In this document: in pieces, positions 1 through 11,110 of the stretch
Layout: each line of letters begins with the position of its first letter
How positions within the stretch are numbered: position 1 is the first letter of the stretch
Assembly (NCBI GenBank): GCA_015143295.1
Contig: CM026567.1
Span: 15,394,416 to 15,458,415, forward strand
Origin: Tetracentron sinense
Lineage: Eukaryota; Streptophyta; Magnoliopsida; Trochodendrales; Trochodendraceae
Length of the DNA: 64,000 nt
Direction: 5' to 3'
Position numbers and translations under genes: made by a program
The notes under the pieces: generated by a model
The model's input: only the letters and a program-made list of their open reading frames with translations
Databases searched by the model: none
Told to the model about the DNA's origin: nothing

Positions 1-470
1 ACCGGCCCGAAGGGGCGGTGACCTGCTGAGCCGAAAAACCTACTGTAAAGCCCATTTTGGCTTTTTCCTTGATAGTCGATCGACCGGCCTTCAAGGGCGG
101 TCGATCGGCCCTGCATCCGAACTCTCTATTGGCCATTTTTGGCCCTTTTTATGACAGCCGGTTGATTGACCTTGAGGGGCAGTTGACCGGGCTTCACCAG
201 AACTTGGTGAAACCTCTTGTTTTTCCCATTTTTCCCACTTAGAGTGTTTTTACTCTTCCCTTAACTCACCTAGAGTGTTTCTACTCTTTTTACTTGGCTT
301 TAACACCCATATACAATTATATTTTTGGTTTCACTCCTTTTATTCATCATACATACACCATAACACATAGAAGACCCATTTCGATCAAAATCACTATTCA
401 TTGACACTATTCACAGACACTATTCACCAACTAGGGGATTGAGTTTTAGGGCTCTACACCAGAAGAGATC
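1..470. repeat. LTR-like non-coding end with GATCGACC-type palindromes
   Basis: No credible gene is seen. Positions 75-190 carry several variants of a GGTCGATCGACC-like palindrome (for example near 76-86 and 108-117). These are followed by pyrimidine-rich DNA and direct repeats such as CTAGAGTGTTT...TACTCTT near 238-285. The Gypsy gag remnant starts directly downstream, so this may be the 3' end of its 5' LTR or its leader. I could not find a primer binding site or the left LTR edge. Confidence 0.4.
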
Positions 471-1906
471 AATGGCCAGACTTTGTGGTTACAGCCGGAC
501 CACCAACTGATTCAACATGCCTACTTTGGATGGAAGACCCTGACATTCCATCCAGTATGCCCATACCAAGGGAACTTCCCATAACCGTTTTAGCACCATT
601 AAAAGGAACCATTCCCATAGCTGAGATGGTGGTTCCCTGGAGAGACAGTTACAAATCCAGGAAAAGGAGAAAAGGCTAAGGAGAGCCAACAGGCATTCAT
701 GCAACAGGAAGCAAGCGGGACCTCGAACTTCAAGCCATGCAGGAAAAAATCGAGCAGCTCGAGCAGACAGTCCGATCTCTCTGGAAGAGACGAAAATGTG
801 ATGCCAAGGAAACAACCGTCATCAGGACCCAACTGGAGTTCTACCAAGAACAACTAGACAATGCGAAGGTTGAGATGATCGCCCTGGATCTGCTAATTTG
901 GATCCCGAATGTTCAATGCTACTGAGACAATTGATAACATGGAGTTGAAATCACATCCCTCCAACAGCAAATCATGGACCCCAACGGTGTACCCCGGCCA
1001 CTTGACTTTGCCATCCCTAACGAACCTACCTAGGATCGAGTCTTTTTCTATTTTTGAGTCACACAGTCTTGTACTCACTCATAAGCATGCATCAATGAAA
1101 AATATTTTCTAGCATCTTTCTTCTATAAATCATGCATTTTCATGTTTAAACGTTGCATTCTTTTCAGTTGCATGAGTCGATCCATGACTCGCTCTATGAC
1201 TATAATTCTCACAGAAGCAGCAGTCTTAGACGCAGTCTTAATTGAAGTGCCAGTTATGGAAGAAGCACCCAGCACTGCCCTACTTGAAAGCCGATTAGAT
1301 TTAATGGCAGAGCCCTTAGAATAACATCAGAGGACAAATGAAATCCTGCAGTCTCACGATCCAGACATTGCAGCCATGCAAACTAAACTTGACAATGTTC
1401 TGGAATCCCTGGAGATTCTAATTGGGACCCGATCTGATGATCCTTCTACCCAAAACCCGACCGGAGAATCCTCTGAGCAGCCACACTTGGAACCGTAACT
1501 TATCCCAATCACTATTCCTAACTCAGGTCCCGCACCAGGTGGAGGAGAAGCAGACTATGAGCAGTACGATGGGACAGAATAGCCCAAGACCTCTCATGTC
1601 AATCAGGGTGGGTTATCCTTTTCAGACCCTATGTCGTCTCTTAGGGACCAACATGAGGAGATTAAACAGATGAAAGAGGAAATAAGACGTATGAAAGGGA
1701 CATCCTCCAGCTCTAGCCTATCTCTATAAGATCTGACCTTCTCATCTGGAGATGAAAAAATCCTCCAGTTTTCAAAGTTCCAAAATTTGAAAAATATGAT
1801 GACACAGGCTGCCCTAAGCAACATCTACAACTATACCTAGGGTATATACTCCAACATAACAAAAATCAACCTCTTCTCATCCAGTACTTTCCAAAGAGTT
1901 TAAAGG
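471..1906 (+). pseudogene. Tat/Ogre-like Gypsy gag, N-terminal part (decayed)
   Basis: This is broken coding sequence of a Ty3/Gypsy element. Around 737-880 a glutamine/glutamate-rich coiled-coil-like segment is readable (EQLEQTVRSLW...). From about 1140 to 1900, pieces in shifting frames include a small helical segment (MAEPLE..., KLDNVLESLE). A serine run (GTSSSSSLSL, near 1700) follows, and then the start of the capsid-like region ending in SLKGAP at 1890-1915. The order and wording resemble plant Tat/Ogre gag proteins. Several stops and frameshifts make it non-functional. The reading frame continues in frame on the other side of the inserted LINE at 3279. Assignment to Tat/Ogre is from recalled family resemblance, not a search. 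Confidence 0.6.
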
Positions 1907-1915
1907 GAGCACCCC
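1907..1915. repeat. Target site duplication, left copy (LINE)
   Basis: GAGCACCCC here is repeated exactly at 3270-3278 and flanks the minus-strand LINE. A run of C and T follows immediately, so the left edge is blurred by one or two bases. Confidence 0.7.
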
Positions 1916-2136
1916 CCCCTTTTTTTTTTTTAGAAAAACCACTCAGGGGGAGTGGGGGGTTTGGCAAACCCCTACCTGTTTATTTGAAAATAAAAAATAT
2001 AGGGGGGACATAAAATCTTACCCCTATAAATAAAAGGGGGGGACATAAAACCTTACCCCTAAAAAGAAACACACTAATATAGGGGGGGAATTAAAAACCC
2101 CTAACCCTAAATACAACAAAACAAAAACAGAACAAT

Positions 2137-2760
2137 TCAAGATAATCTAATATTACCAACCCCCACTTTATCTAGAAATATAAGGGCCCTAAGGCGAGTA
2201 GGGCAATCCTGATTAGTCTGGAACAATCCCGATCTTTGAACATCACAACCAAAATTAGCTAAAAAATCAGCAACCTGGTTTGCTTCTCTGAAAATATGAG
2301 TTAAAGACGAGCATATATGGTTGATATTTTTAATTTTTTGGTTCCAGTACCAAACAGTCCAAGGATGATGACAATTACCATTCCATGCTTCTATAAGAAT
2401 TTTAGAGTCAGACTCTACCTCAATATAACCTAGAGATCGACAAAGAGAGTTGCCATCCAGTAGGGCTCTAGTTTCAGTAACATAGCTTGTGCAATAGTCA
2501 TAAAATGAAAAGAAACAAGCTAACATATCAACCTAATAATTACGAATGATACCTCCTCCACCAGCTAACCCAGGATTTCCTTGAGAAGCTCCATCAACAT
2601 TTAACTTTATTGTCCCTTGAAGAGGCTGAATCCATTTAATAATAGAGATAGACTTTCTGGCTTGGGGAAGAGGAGACTCATTGCTGAAAAGAGAGAAATC
2701 CAGTCTTTGTTTTGAAGGTAAATATTGCCCAGCTCCAAAAGCCACCCTTTTATTCTAGCA
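2137..2760 (-). pseudogene. LINE RNase H-like domain
   Basis: The C-terminal domain of a plant LINE ORF2, of the type-1 RNase H family found in many plant L1 elements. Visible motifs, in order, are KLNVDGASQGNPG (first catalytic Asp), ETRALLDG (catalytic Glu), VESDSK (second Asp) and HIFREANQVADFLA (last Asp). An in-frame stop at 2533-2535 separates the first motif from the rest, so the domain is dead in this copy. It lies directly upstream, in element sense, of the 3' UTR and A tail. The family name rests on motif recognition. Confidence 0.8.
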
Positions 2761-2891
2761 ATGATAATGTTTGGAGGCTTTCGAACATTTTTGAATCTTC
2801 TCGAACATCTCTCCTTCCAAATTTCCCAAATGATGAGCAGAGGGAGCATATTGAATAGAACATTATGATGCCTTTCATAAGCTCTGAACCA

Positions 2892-3269
2892 TCATCTCAG
2901 AAGACATTGGATGGAATCACTGGGCTGCAAAACAATGGAACAAAATCCAGCAAAATAATTCCAAATGTTGATTGCAAAATCACTGTGGAAAAGAAGGTGA
3001 GACAACGATTCAATATTTCTAGAGTTACAACAATAGCAACGTCTAACAAAAGGAATACTTGTAGATTGAATCATATTATTTGTCGATATGGCACCATACA
3101 TTACCTTCCAACCAAAAATCTGAATTTGTTTTGGAATATTAGAATTCCAAATATTTAAACTCCAATCCTTACGACCATGAGAGTTACGAATCGCATCCCA
3201 AGCAGATTTAACAATAAACTTACCATTAGGACTAGGATTCCAAATGAAAATATCATCAGAATCAGAAGT
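2892..3269 (-). pseudogene. LINE zf-RVT (reverse-transcriptase zinc-binding) domain
   Basis: A peptide of about 125 residues with the conserved layout of the zinc-binding module between reverse transcriptase and RNase H in plant LINEs. It has a W-x-P-S/N-x-x-G-K-F-V-K-S-A-W-like start (FIWNPSPNGKFIVKSAW), a central NIPKQIQIFGWKV, and a cysteine/histidine cluster in CYCCNSRNIESLSHLLFHS. The element is truncated just upstream, at the insertion boundary, so nothing of the reverse transcriptase remains. A frame break joins it to the RNase H part. Confidence 0.8.
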
Positions 3270-3278
3270 GAGCACCCC
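3270..3278. repeat. Target site duplication, right copy (LINE)
   Basis: GAGCACCCC, identical to 1907-1915. Removing one copy plus the LINE reconnects the gag reading frame of the host element. Confidence 0.7.
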
Positions 3279-3925
3279 TGACTTGGTGCATGTCAGTAGA
3301 TAAGCAGCGGATCAAGATTTGGTGTGACGCCATGGACATCTTTGTTGTGCAATATTCTTTCAATTAAGAGCTCTGATAGATGAGCCAGTGTAAAAATGAG
3401 TCTTTCCTGGAGTACGCCACCCGGTGGAAAGAAATGGCAGCAAGAATCCCGACTCCAATCCCTAAAGAAGAATTGGCAGGCATGTTCATGGGCACCCTGA
3501 AGCAGCCCTACTCCACTTTGATGGTAACCTTACCAGTCGTAGACTTCGCCACCATCGTCAAGACAGGTGCCCATATTGAAACTACCATTAAGAGTGGTGT
3601 CATCCACTCCAGTTTAGGGCTCATTCCCCCCAACACGGTAGCTCTAGTTAGCAGGAACAGTGGTCCTAGAGACCAGAGAAGAAAAGAAGATGTGCAGATG
3701 GTGGCTCCCGTAGCACCAATTAGATTACCGGCCAACCAGACAGAACCAGAGGTAAAACTGTCAACAAGACATACCCCTTAGAAATTTCACCCCTCTGCCT
3801 TGCACTCTCAGCCAACTGTTAGACTTCCTCACAAAGCAAGGTCTTCTCACCCTAAGAGGCCCTACCCCTCTCTTACCACCCGACAAGCAAAACAAGAACT
3901 ACAGAGCCGATCCCATTATGAGCAC
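3279..3925 (+). pseudogene. Tat/Ogre-like Gypsy gag, C-terminal half
   Basis: Continuation of the capsid-like gag after the LINE. The frame starts with LTWCMSVDK, followed by KIWCDAMDIFVVQYSFN and ESFLEYATRWKEMAAR, a signature order of plant retrotransposon gag proteins. Stops at about 3364 and 3376 precede an open stretch to 3781. After that stop, a related gag tail (LTKQGLLTLRGPTPL) is readable in a shifted frame to about 3910. There is then an abrupt change to LTR-like DNA at about 3926. No protease, reverse transcriptase or integrase follows, so the element is either deleted here or belongs to a gag-only class. Confidence 0.7.
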
Positions 3926-4374
3926 GAATTTGTATACTCACTGGTTTTTGATTAGGAATCGCCACTTATTAATTTTGAGGGATAAGTCCCGGATATGGAT
4001 AAGGTCTTATAATCTACATGAGAGTCTAGGTAAGAGGTTCGATTAAGTCCCAGGGAAGGTGTTAGGCACCCTGGGACCCCCATTTTACAATGGTTACCTA
4101 ATCCCTAAGTATAAGCCAAATTAAAGTCAAAGTTTTAATCAAATGCCTAAGTGTTTAGAGTATACTAATCCAAGAAATGAGAAAATCCTAACTAGGGTCG
4201 AATCCGTGTAGGGTTGCCTACGAACTCACATAGGGTGAGACCAGACCGAGCATAGTTCCGACACATGAACTCGTGCCAAGGCTAGGAGAGTGTGTGTGTG
4301 CACCGGAGTGGTTAGGGCTTAGTCTGGAGACTAAGGTTTGGTTGACCGGGTTGGTCAAGTGCATGGTCTTAGGG
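3926..4374. repeat. Tat/Ogre-like LTR segment
   Basis: No gene. The DNA carries short phrases common in plant Tat/Ogre LTRs: AATCGCCACTTATTAATTTT (3957-3976), GGGAAGGTGTTAGGCACCC (near 4053-4073) and GGGTTGCCTACGAACTC (near 4212). These match what I recall of that family; no alignment was run. The strand is not assigned. Confidence 0.45.
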
Positions 4375-4746
4375 TATGGGCCCGGAAGTCAAGGTTTAAG
4401 CCCGGAGGCTTTAGATTGGGGTCGGAGGCCTAGGATTGGACCCAGAGACCAAGGCATGGGCCTGGAGGCCAAGGGCTGAGCCCAGAGGCTAAGGATTAGG
4501 CCCAAACACCAAGGGTTGGGCTCGAAGGCTAAGGATTGGGCCCGAAGGCCAAAGGTTTAGCCCAAAGGCCAAAGGTTTGGCCCGGAGGCCAAGGTTCGGG
4601 CCCAGAGGCCAAGGTTCAGGCTCGGAGGCCAAGGTTAAACCCAAAGGCTAAGAGTTTGGGCCCATATGCTAAGGAGTGGTTACGGAGGCCATGGGCTAGC
4701 CCAGTAGGCTAAATGCTTAGTTCGGTAGACCAATGTTGGGCCTGAT
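4375..4746. repeat. G/C-rich minisatellite, ~19-bp unit, left part
   Basis: About twenty degenerate copies of a unit like CCCGGAGGCCAAGGTTTGG. Copia-1 interrupts the array at 4746, and recognisable units (GACCGGAGGCCTAAGG, CCCGGAGGCCAAGG) resume at 14890-14930. It is apparently non-coding. Confidence 0.8.
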
Positions 4747-6956
4747 TGTTAGACATGATGCCCAGAAAAGTCATTTAGATTGTTAGAACCTTATTAATTT
4801 GATTAATAAATGCTTCTTAATCTATTGTGTATTCATTATGGGTAATTGACCATGATCATGAGATGATCTATACGATATGAGATATTGATAAAGGTCCATA
4901 GGATATATTGCAGGAAAGTTATGTGATTAGATTATCACAGGTAGATATAACTTTTCAGTTCCTTATACCTTATATAGTCACAGCTGTGGGTGAAGCTGGG
5001 CACTTCGCTTATATAACTGCCAGAATGCTAAGATGTTCTCAATAGTTGAGATGTAGTTCTATCTCGAACTATTGTAGTGGAGACTACACATCAACATATG
5101 GGTACTTAAATGTACACTGACTGATTGCATTCAATGAAGACCTCTTGCATAAACATACTATCAGAAAGTTGGTCTCTCATTCACATTGAACGGTTTCGAT
5201 GATCCTTAGATCTGATGAGTTCATCTATGACTGGGCAGTGATCTGACTGTTTTGATTCCACCAATGTATTTTCTAACTTAGGGAATACAATACAGTGATA
5301 GTTGGATAGTCAGAAATTTTTTCGAGTTATGATGAATTTCAAACAAGAAATCCATGCTCATTAATTTGAGAGATTATCCAAGTTCCAGGTAAGACAGTTG
5401 ATTAAGTTCAAATCCTGCGCAAGCGATTTTGAAAACAAAATAAGTTTTGAAATATACTTTTATTAAAAGGTATTATACTTATAAAGTGATTTTTTCAAAA
5501 TATTTTTCATGAGAAATTGTCTCTCATGGCTTAATTATAAGTCTTGGAAACCCGGATGATTTGCAATGAGTTATGGGTTAGATAGTATGTCAATCTCGAA
5601 GGCCCATTAGGGATAATGAATTTGGAAGGATAAAACGAATTTAAAAGTTCATGTGGCGGGATCCGTAATGGTTAATGTTCATACACTGGGATTCAATTGC
5701 AACATGGATATCTCACGTCACTTGCAATTCTGATGTAATTCCCATTTAGGGTCAATGGGATAACATTGGATAAGCCAGGGTAAGAATGTCCCAGAGCAAT
5801 CTGTGGAGGTGCTCACATAAGAAATACAAGCTCAATAATTGATTAAAAATTAATCAATTATTTTAAGTGATTAAAAGTTAATCATTTAATTAAATAGATT
5901 AATAGTTAATCTATTGTTTAAATTAATTGTTAATTTAAACTAAGGGATTATTTTAGTTATTTGATTAACATAATTAAAAGGGAAATGAGTTTGACCCATA
6001 TCCATAAACCCATTAAAATGGACCTTTAATATGGGCCAAAGCCCATGGGTTTAACCCTAGGGTGGGGCGCCCACTGTAGGAATCCTAATTGGATTAGGAT
6101 TTGTTTAATTGAATAATTATTGAAATATAATTCCTTTTATTATGGAATTAAAATCCAAGTGTTGGATTGCAATTAGGATTAAGATGTTATTGTAATTAGA
6201 TTACATTAAGGAGTTTTAACTCCTCAAATCCCACGCCCCATAGAAGCTCACGCCCCCCTTGTGGATTCCTAGTTTGACTAGGTTTCCTACTTTGGTGTAG
6301 GATGTTGACTTATCCCTTTTAATTAAGGAATCCTCTTATAATAGAGACTCTTTAATTAATAGGATTACTATAACTAAAGTATTTATAGATTAAGTATGAG
6401 TTTATTTAATTAATAATAAGAGTTATTGTTAATTAATAAATCCTACTAGATAAGATCAAGTTGGAGTAGGATTAGGATAAGATCCTAGTCTATAAATACC
6501 CCAACACCCTAGACCATTAAGGAGAATTCTCCAGAATTTTTTCTCTCCTCTCCTCTCTCTCTCCAAACCGTGAGCCCTAGGGGAGACCCCTAGGGCTTTT
6601 CGTGAGCTATATTGGTGGTCCTAGTTGGGTTTTGCAAATCTAGGGTTTTGAACCTTAGTATTATTGGTGATAGAAGGTGTACAACGTTGATCCATTTTCT
6701 TCCTCTTGCTTCTATAATTCCAAAGGAGATTCTAAAGCTTCGTAGGGATAGCGAAGAACAAGGATCGAGCGTCTAGTATTTTTTCGGAGAAATCTCTACA
6801 AAGAGTTCTGACGGTTCGAGTGGATTAAGCTTCACCGGTGAAAAACATTCACCGAGGTGATATGACTAAAACTCTTAGATAATTTTGATGCTTTTTATGG
6901 TGTTAAGATCTAGGGGATCCAGTTTCCGCATAAATTTTTATCCGGATCCCCCTTCA
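4747..6956 (+). repeat. Copia-1 5' LTR
   Basis: A 2.2-kb LTR, TG...CA, nearly identical to 12680-14852. It contains a TATA box at 6491-6498 and a TC-rich stretch just after it (6540-6568). A CCCTAGGGTGGGGCGCCCAC box lies near 6055-6074. Confidence 0.92.
6491..6498 (+). promoter_or_regulatory. TATA box in Copia-1 5' LTR
   Basis: TATAAATA about 465 bp before the LTR end, in a C-rich surrounding (CTATAAATACCCCAACACC). Its equivalent is at 14396-14403 in the 3' LTR. It is the likely start region for the genomic transcript. Confidence 0.6.
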
Positions 6957-6958
6957 AT

Positions 6959-6970
6959 TGGTATCAGAGC
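6959..6970 (+). promoter_or_regulatory. Primer binding site (initiator tRNA-Met type), Copia-1
   Basis: TGGTATCAGAGC, two bases after the LTR, complementary to the 3' end of plant initiator tRNA-Met. This is the usual first-strand primer site of Copia elements. Confidence 0.92.
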
Positions 6971-8713
6971 CCATGGTTAGGAGTATTTTTTGTTTATTTT
7001 GATAAGGTAATTAAATGGATGATTTAATGCATGAGATGGATTAATTTAGATCTTTTTAATATTGCTTGTAGTTTTTATTATTTTATTTGTTCATAAGATG
7101 AATAAATAAATATTTATTATATTATTGAATGAAATTTGATAATTAAATAAAATTTAAAAACTAGTATTATATGTGATATAATTAAATTCAAAACAAAGTG
7201 TTTATTTTGAAATTCCTTTTAAGTGATTTGATCATTAATTAATAAATCCCATGGGGTTTGACACCCTTGCTTAAGCATTCTTGAAGATTAAAGCTTATTT
7301 CGTTTTAAATTGATTCATGGATTTTCGGATTTGTATTTGATTAGAAGAATCGATACAGTTTTGGTATTTTGGCCATAACTTTATCACCATAAGTCCGATT
7401 TAGGTCCATCAGTAATCTCTTCGAAGCCGTCGAAAATATCTACAACTTTCGTGAAGAAAGTTTTTCCAGAATCAATCTTTTTTAGGGTCAAAACTTGAGT
7501 CGAAAATCTAAAGCGGGAAAAGGAGTTTTCTAAATTAATTTTCCAAGAGGCTTTCAAATTTTTCCTAAATTGCATTATTTGATTATGAAAATTATTTTAT
7601 GGAAAATATAATTGTTTTATTTTTTCCAGGGTTTCATCTGTATAAGATATAGATTTTTATCGGGCGATTTGATAATTGTTATCAAATTTTAAATCCTTTT
7701 AAAAATAAGAAAAAGTACTCCATCACCATGTCGCATCTTTTTTATATGAGATTATAGTTATGGGTCATAATATATGATAAATTGTTTATCATTCATGCAT
7801 TTATACTAGAGGTTAATATGTAGTAGGTTTTGGCAATCTGTAAAGGGCAGATTTATTCGGTTTCCCTGAAAAGGGCGAATAGAATACTGGTTTCCCTAAA
7901 GTCATTTAAATTCTATTTAATGCATTGGTGGACATGCTGCGAAGGAGGATGTTGTGATGTGATCTAGATAAGATGATAAAGGAAGGGATCATGAAGGAGT
8001 TTCCGACCTACCTTTGTTCTTATCACATTCCCTTGCATCCATGCATTTTAATTTATTGGCCCATAACGATTAATCTTGTATACTAATGTTTTATTATCAT
8101 AAGATGATAACTGCTGTTTATTTATCATGAGATGATATCTATTTATATGTTTAATTATTTTGTTGAAATAATTGTTCTTGATATATCATGTGTATAAGGC
8201 TAGGGACAAGTCCCTAAGTATTATGATCTTCTACCATACACTATGTGATCCTATAGTGGGGAATGTGAGTAAGCTGACAGGCCAAAGCCGGGCCCAATCC
8301 CTCTCACCTATGAGTGAACATGGTGAAACTGAATAAGCAAATAGTGGGAGCAATAATGCCAAAGCGTGACCTTTCATTAGGGGTTTATTAGGTTCATGGT
8401 AGGTGGGCACATGAATAAGAGATATTATACAATAACGCGAAAGCGTGAGTATAACATCCTTTATAGATCAGACAGTAGATCGAATACTCCAGAATTCACA
8501 AGATGAGATCTATGAAATTGGAGAAGATAGTTTCTATCTACCTATTCAAGGCGATGTGATGATGTGCCTAAAGGCAGGATCACATTAAGCCAGTGTCTAG
8601 GTTTTCAATCTTCCCAAAATTGGCAATACCATTAGAAACAGACCCATAATCTAATTGGTATTAATGAATACAATAGATCCCTAATACTGTCTTATTTGTC
8701 ATTTGATTAGACC
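6971..8713 (+). other. Copia-1 untranslated leader
   Basis: About 1.7 kb between the primer site and the gag start, AT-rich, with no believable coding sequence. Copia-2 has a leader of the same size and position, so the long leader appears to be a family trait. Confidence 0.6.
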
Positions 8714-9826
8714 ATGACAGGCCTACACCCATTAACTGAAATTCTTCATGAAGAAAAGTTAGTAGGAACTAACTATGTAGACTGGAAAAGAAAGATTAGA
8801 ATTGTGTTTGTCTTGGATAACCTTGACCTATGTCTTAAGACACCTAAGCCCGAAATTCCTCCAGATGCTTCACCGGCCCAAAAGGCTGAGTTAGAGCAAT
8901 GGGAGAGGTCCAATCAGATGACCAAGTGTTACATACTGGCTTCGATGTCTAACATTTTACAAAGCCAGCATGAACACATAGATAAGGCTTCCGATATTTT
9001 GCAAAACCTTCATGAGATGTTTGGTGAGCAAAATAGGTCAGCTCGACAAGTAAAGTTAAAATCCATTGTTAACACCAAGATGGTTGAGGGAACTCCAGTT
9101 AGGGAACACATCATAAAGATGATGAGATTATTGAATGAACTAGAAATTCTTGGTGGAGAGATGGATGTCATCACTCAAGTTGACACTGTTCTGCACTCAC
9201 TCCCTCCGTCCTTCAATTCGTTCGTGATAAATTATAACATGAACAAGAGTGAAATGTCACAAAGTGAGTTTATGAACTCACTTGTGGCTGCAGAAGATTT
9301 GATCAAAAAGGCAACTAAAAGTGAAACTTTAATCGTCGATAAACCTGATACCTCCAAGAAATCTAAAAAGTTTAGAAAATGGAAGAAAGGCAAAGGAAAT
9401 TTTAAAGACAATAAGGATAAGGCAAGAGTTGCCAAAGGTTCTTCAGGGATAGCTGGCAAGGAAAACAAAGGCAATGGAAAGTGTTTCCACTGTGGTAAAA
9501 TAGGACACTGGAAGAGGAATTGTAGGACTTACCTTGCAACTCTTAAGAAGGGTAGCAGAAGTACTCAAGGTATGAGATACTTTGAAGTACATATTACTGT
9601 TGAGTCTAACTTTCTGGACGGTCCTCCTAACTCATGGTGCATGGATTCTGGATCCACTGTACACGTTTACAATTCTTTGCAGGAGTTCAAAGAAACCAAA
9701 AAGCTGACCAAACAGGAGCAGAAGCTTAAAGTTGGCTCCGGTGCAAATGTTGAAGTGAAGTCAATCGGCTTGTTTACTCTTTATTTACCTAATGGAAAGA
9801 CATAAATTTTAGAAGTCTGCTTTTAT
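8714..9826 (+). pseudogene. Copia-1 gag and protease
   Basis: The start ATG at 8714 opens a 363-codon frame. The first ~200 residues are a Copia gag of the UBN2 type (TNYVDWKRKI near the start, EMFGEQNRSARQ in the middle). They are followed by a lysine-rich stretch and a zinc knuckle CFHCGKIGHWKRNC (perfect CX2CX4HX4C) near 9480-9525. The aspartic protease begins near 9633 with WCMDSGST, where DSG is the active site. An in-frame TAA at 9803-9805 cuts the protease. The same frame continues without a shift, so this is a point nonsense mutation. In the living ancestor, gag packages RNA and the protease processes the polyprotein. Confidence 0.9.
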
Positions 9827-11110
9827 GTGCCTTCAGCACATCAAAATTTGATTTCAGTATCTAGACTCTTATTTTATGGATTCTCTCTCAACTTTAATTC
9901 AATTGTTGAAATTAAGAAATGTGGAATGGTCTTGATAATTGGTAATCTAATTAATGGCCTTTATTTGATATTTCCATTGGTAAATAATGAATGTCTGCAA
10001 AGTGACAATGTCTCATCATCTAGAATGTCTGGAATGAAGAGACATTGCACTGAGTCTACTTATCTTTGGCACAAGAGACTTGGTCACATTATTCTTGATA
10101 GGAGCAAGAGGTTAGTAATAGATGGTCGGTCCCCTTGACTTCCTCAAGGTAGAACCACTCCCTACATACGAGTCTTGTCTCGAAGGGAAGATGACCAAGA
10201 AGCCTTACCCTAAAAAGGTAGGTAGAGCCGAAGAAAAGTTAAGACTAATACATCGTGATGTATGTGGACCATTTAACATTGTTGCACGAGGTCAATACCG
10301 GTATTTTGTCACATTTACCGATGACTATTCCAGATATGGATATGTCAATTTGATGCAACACAAATCTGACAACTTTGAAAAGTTCAAAGAATTCAGATTA
10401 GAAGTTGAGAATCAAACTGACAAAACCATAAAGACACTTCGATCAGATCGAGGTGGTGAATACCTCACCAACGAGCTTATGGATTACTTAAGGGATAATG
10501 AGATTATCTCGCAATGGACAAGTCCTGCCCCTCCTCAACAAAATGGAGTTTCTGAAAGGAGAAACCGGACCTTATTAGATATGGTTCGCTCTATGATGAG
10601 CCATGCCGATGTTCCTTCATATCTTTGGGGATATGCTATACAAACTGCCATTTATATTCTAAACCAGGTTCCATCTAAGTCTATTCCATTTACACCCTAT
10701 AAATTGTTGACTGTGCAAAAACCTAGTTTACAACATCTAAGGGTATGGGGTTGTCCTGTGCATGTTCGCAAACTCGAACCCACTAAATTAGAATCTAGGA
10801 CAGAGAAATGGAATTTTGTAGGATATCCAAAAGAAACTAAGGGTTTCTATTTCTACTCCAAGGCAGACCAAACAATAGTTGTTAGGCTTCATGCCACTTT
10901 ATTGGAGGAAGAAATGGATCTCCTTAAGAAAGTTGAATTTCATGAGATGAAAGATGACACATCCAGTATCCAAACTGAATCTAATCCTTCCACTTTAATT
11001 TCTCCTAATTTTGTTCCACTGAGAAGGTCTGAAAGAGTTTCTAGACCACCGGATAGACTTCAGTATTACAATAATGAAGTTTATCTAGTTACCCCTGATG
11101 ATGAGGATAA
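9827..11110 (+). pseudogene. Copia-1 integrase
   Basis: The GAG-pre-integrase region (YLWHKRLGHIILDRSKRLV, containing the zinc-binding histidines) runs to a frameshift at about 10120-10135. The catalytic core then continues in a different frame from 10122. The core shows TFTDDYSRYGY (first Asp), TLRSDRGGEYL (second Asp) and QQNGVSERRNRT (Glu), that is, the DDE triad of retroviral-type integrases. The C-terminal part includes LRVWGCPVHVRK and FVGYPKETKGF, typical of Copia. The enzyme inserts the cDNA into the nucleus. The frameshift makes this copy inactive. Confidence 0.9.

Larger units (their letters stand above)
1916..3269 (-). mobile_element. 5'-truncated LINE (L1-type non-LTR retrotransposon)
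   Basis: A minus-strand insertion of about 1.35 kb inside the gag of the surrounding Gypsy element. Its 3' end is at the left, where a T run at 1920-1931 is the A tail on the element strand. Two ORF2 C-terminal modules are readable in order: a zinc-binding reverse-transcriptase-associated domain, then an RNase H-like domain. The endonuclease and reverse transcriptase are absent, so this is a 5' truncation, typical of target-primed reverse transcription. A 9-bp exact flanking duplication supports a real insertion. The 3' UTR (1933-2136) holds two copies of a ~37-bp AGGGGGGACATAAAA-type repeat near 2001-2065. Confidence 0.85.
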
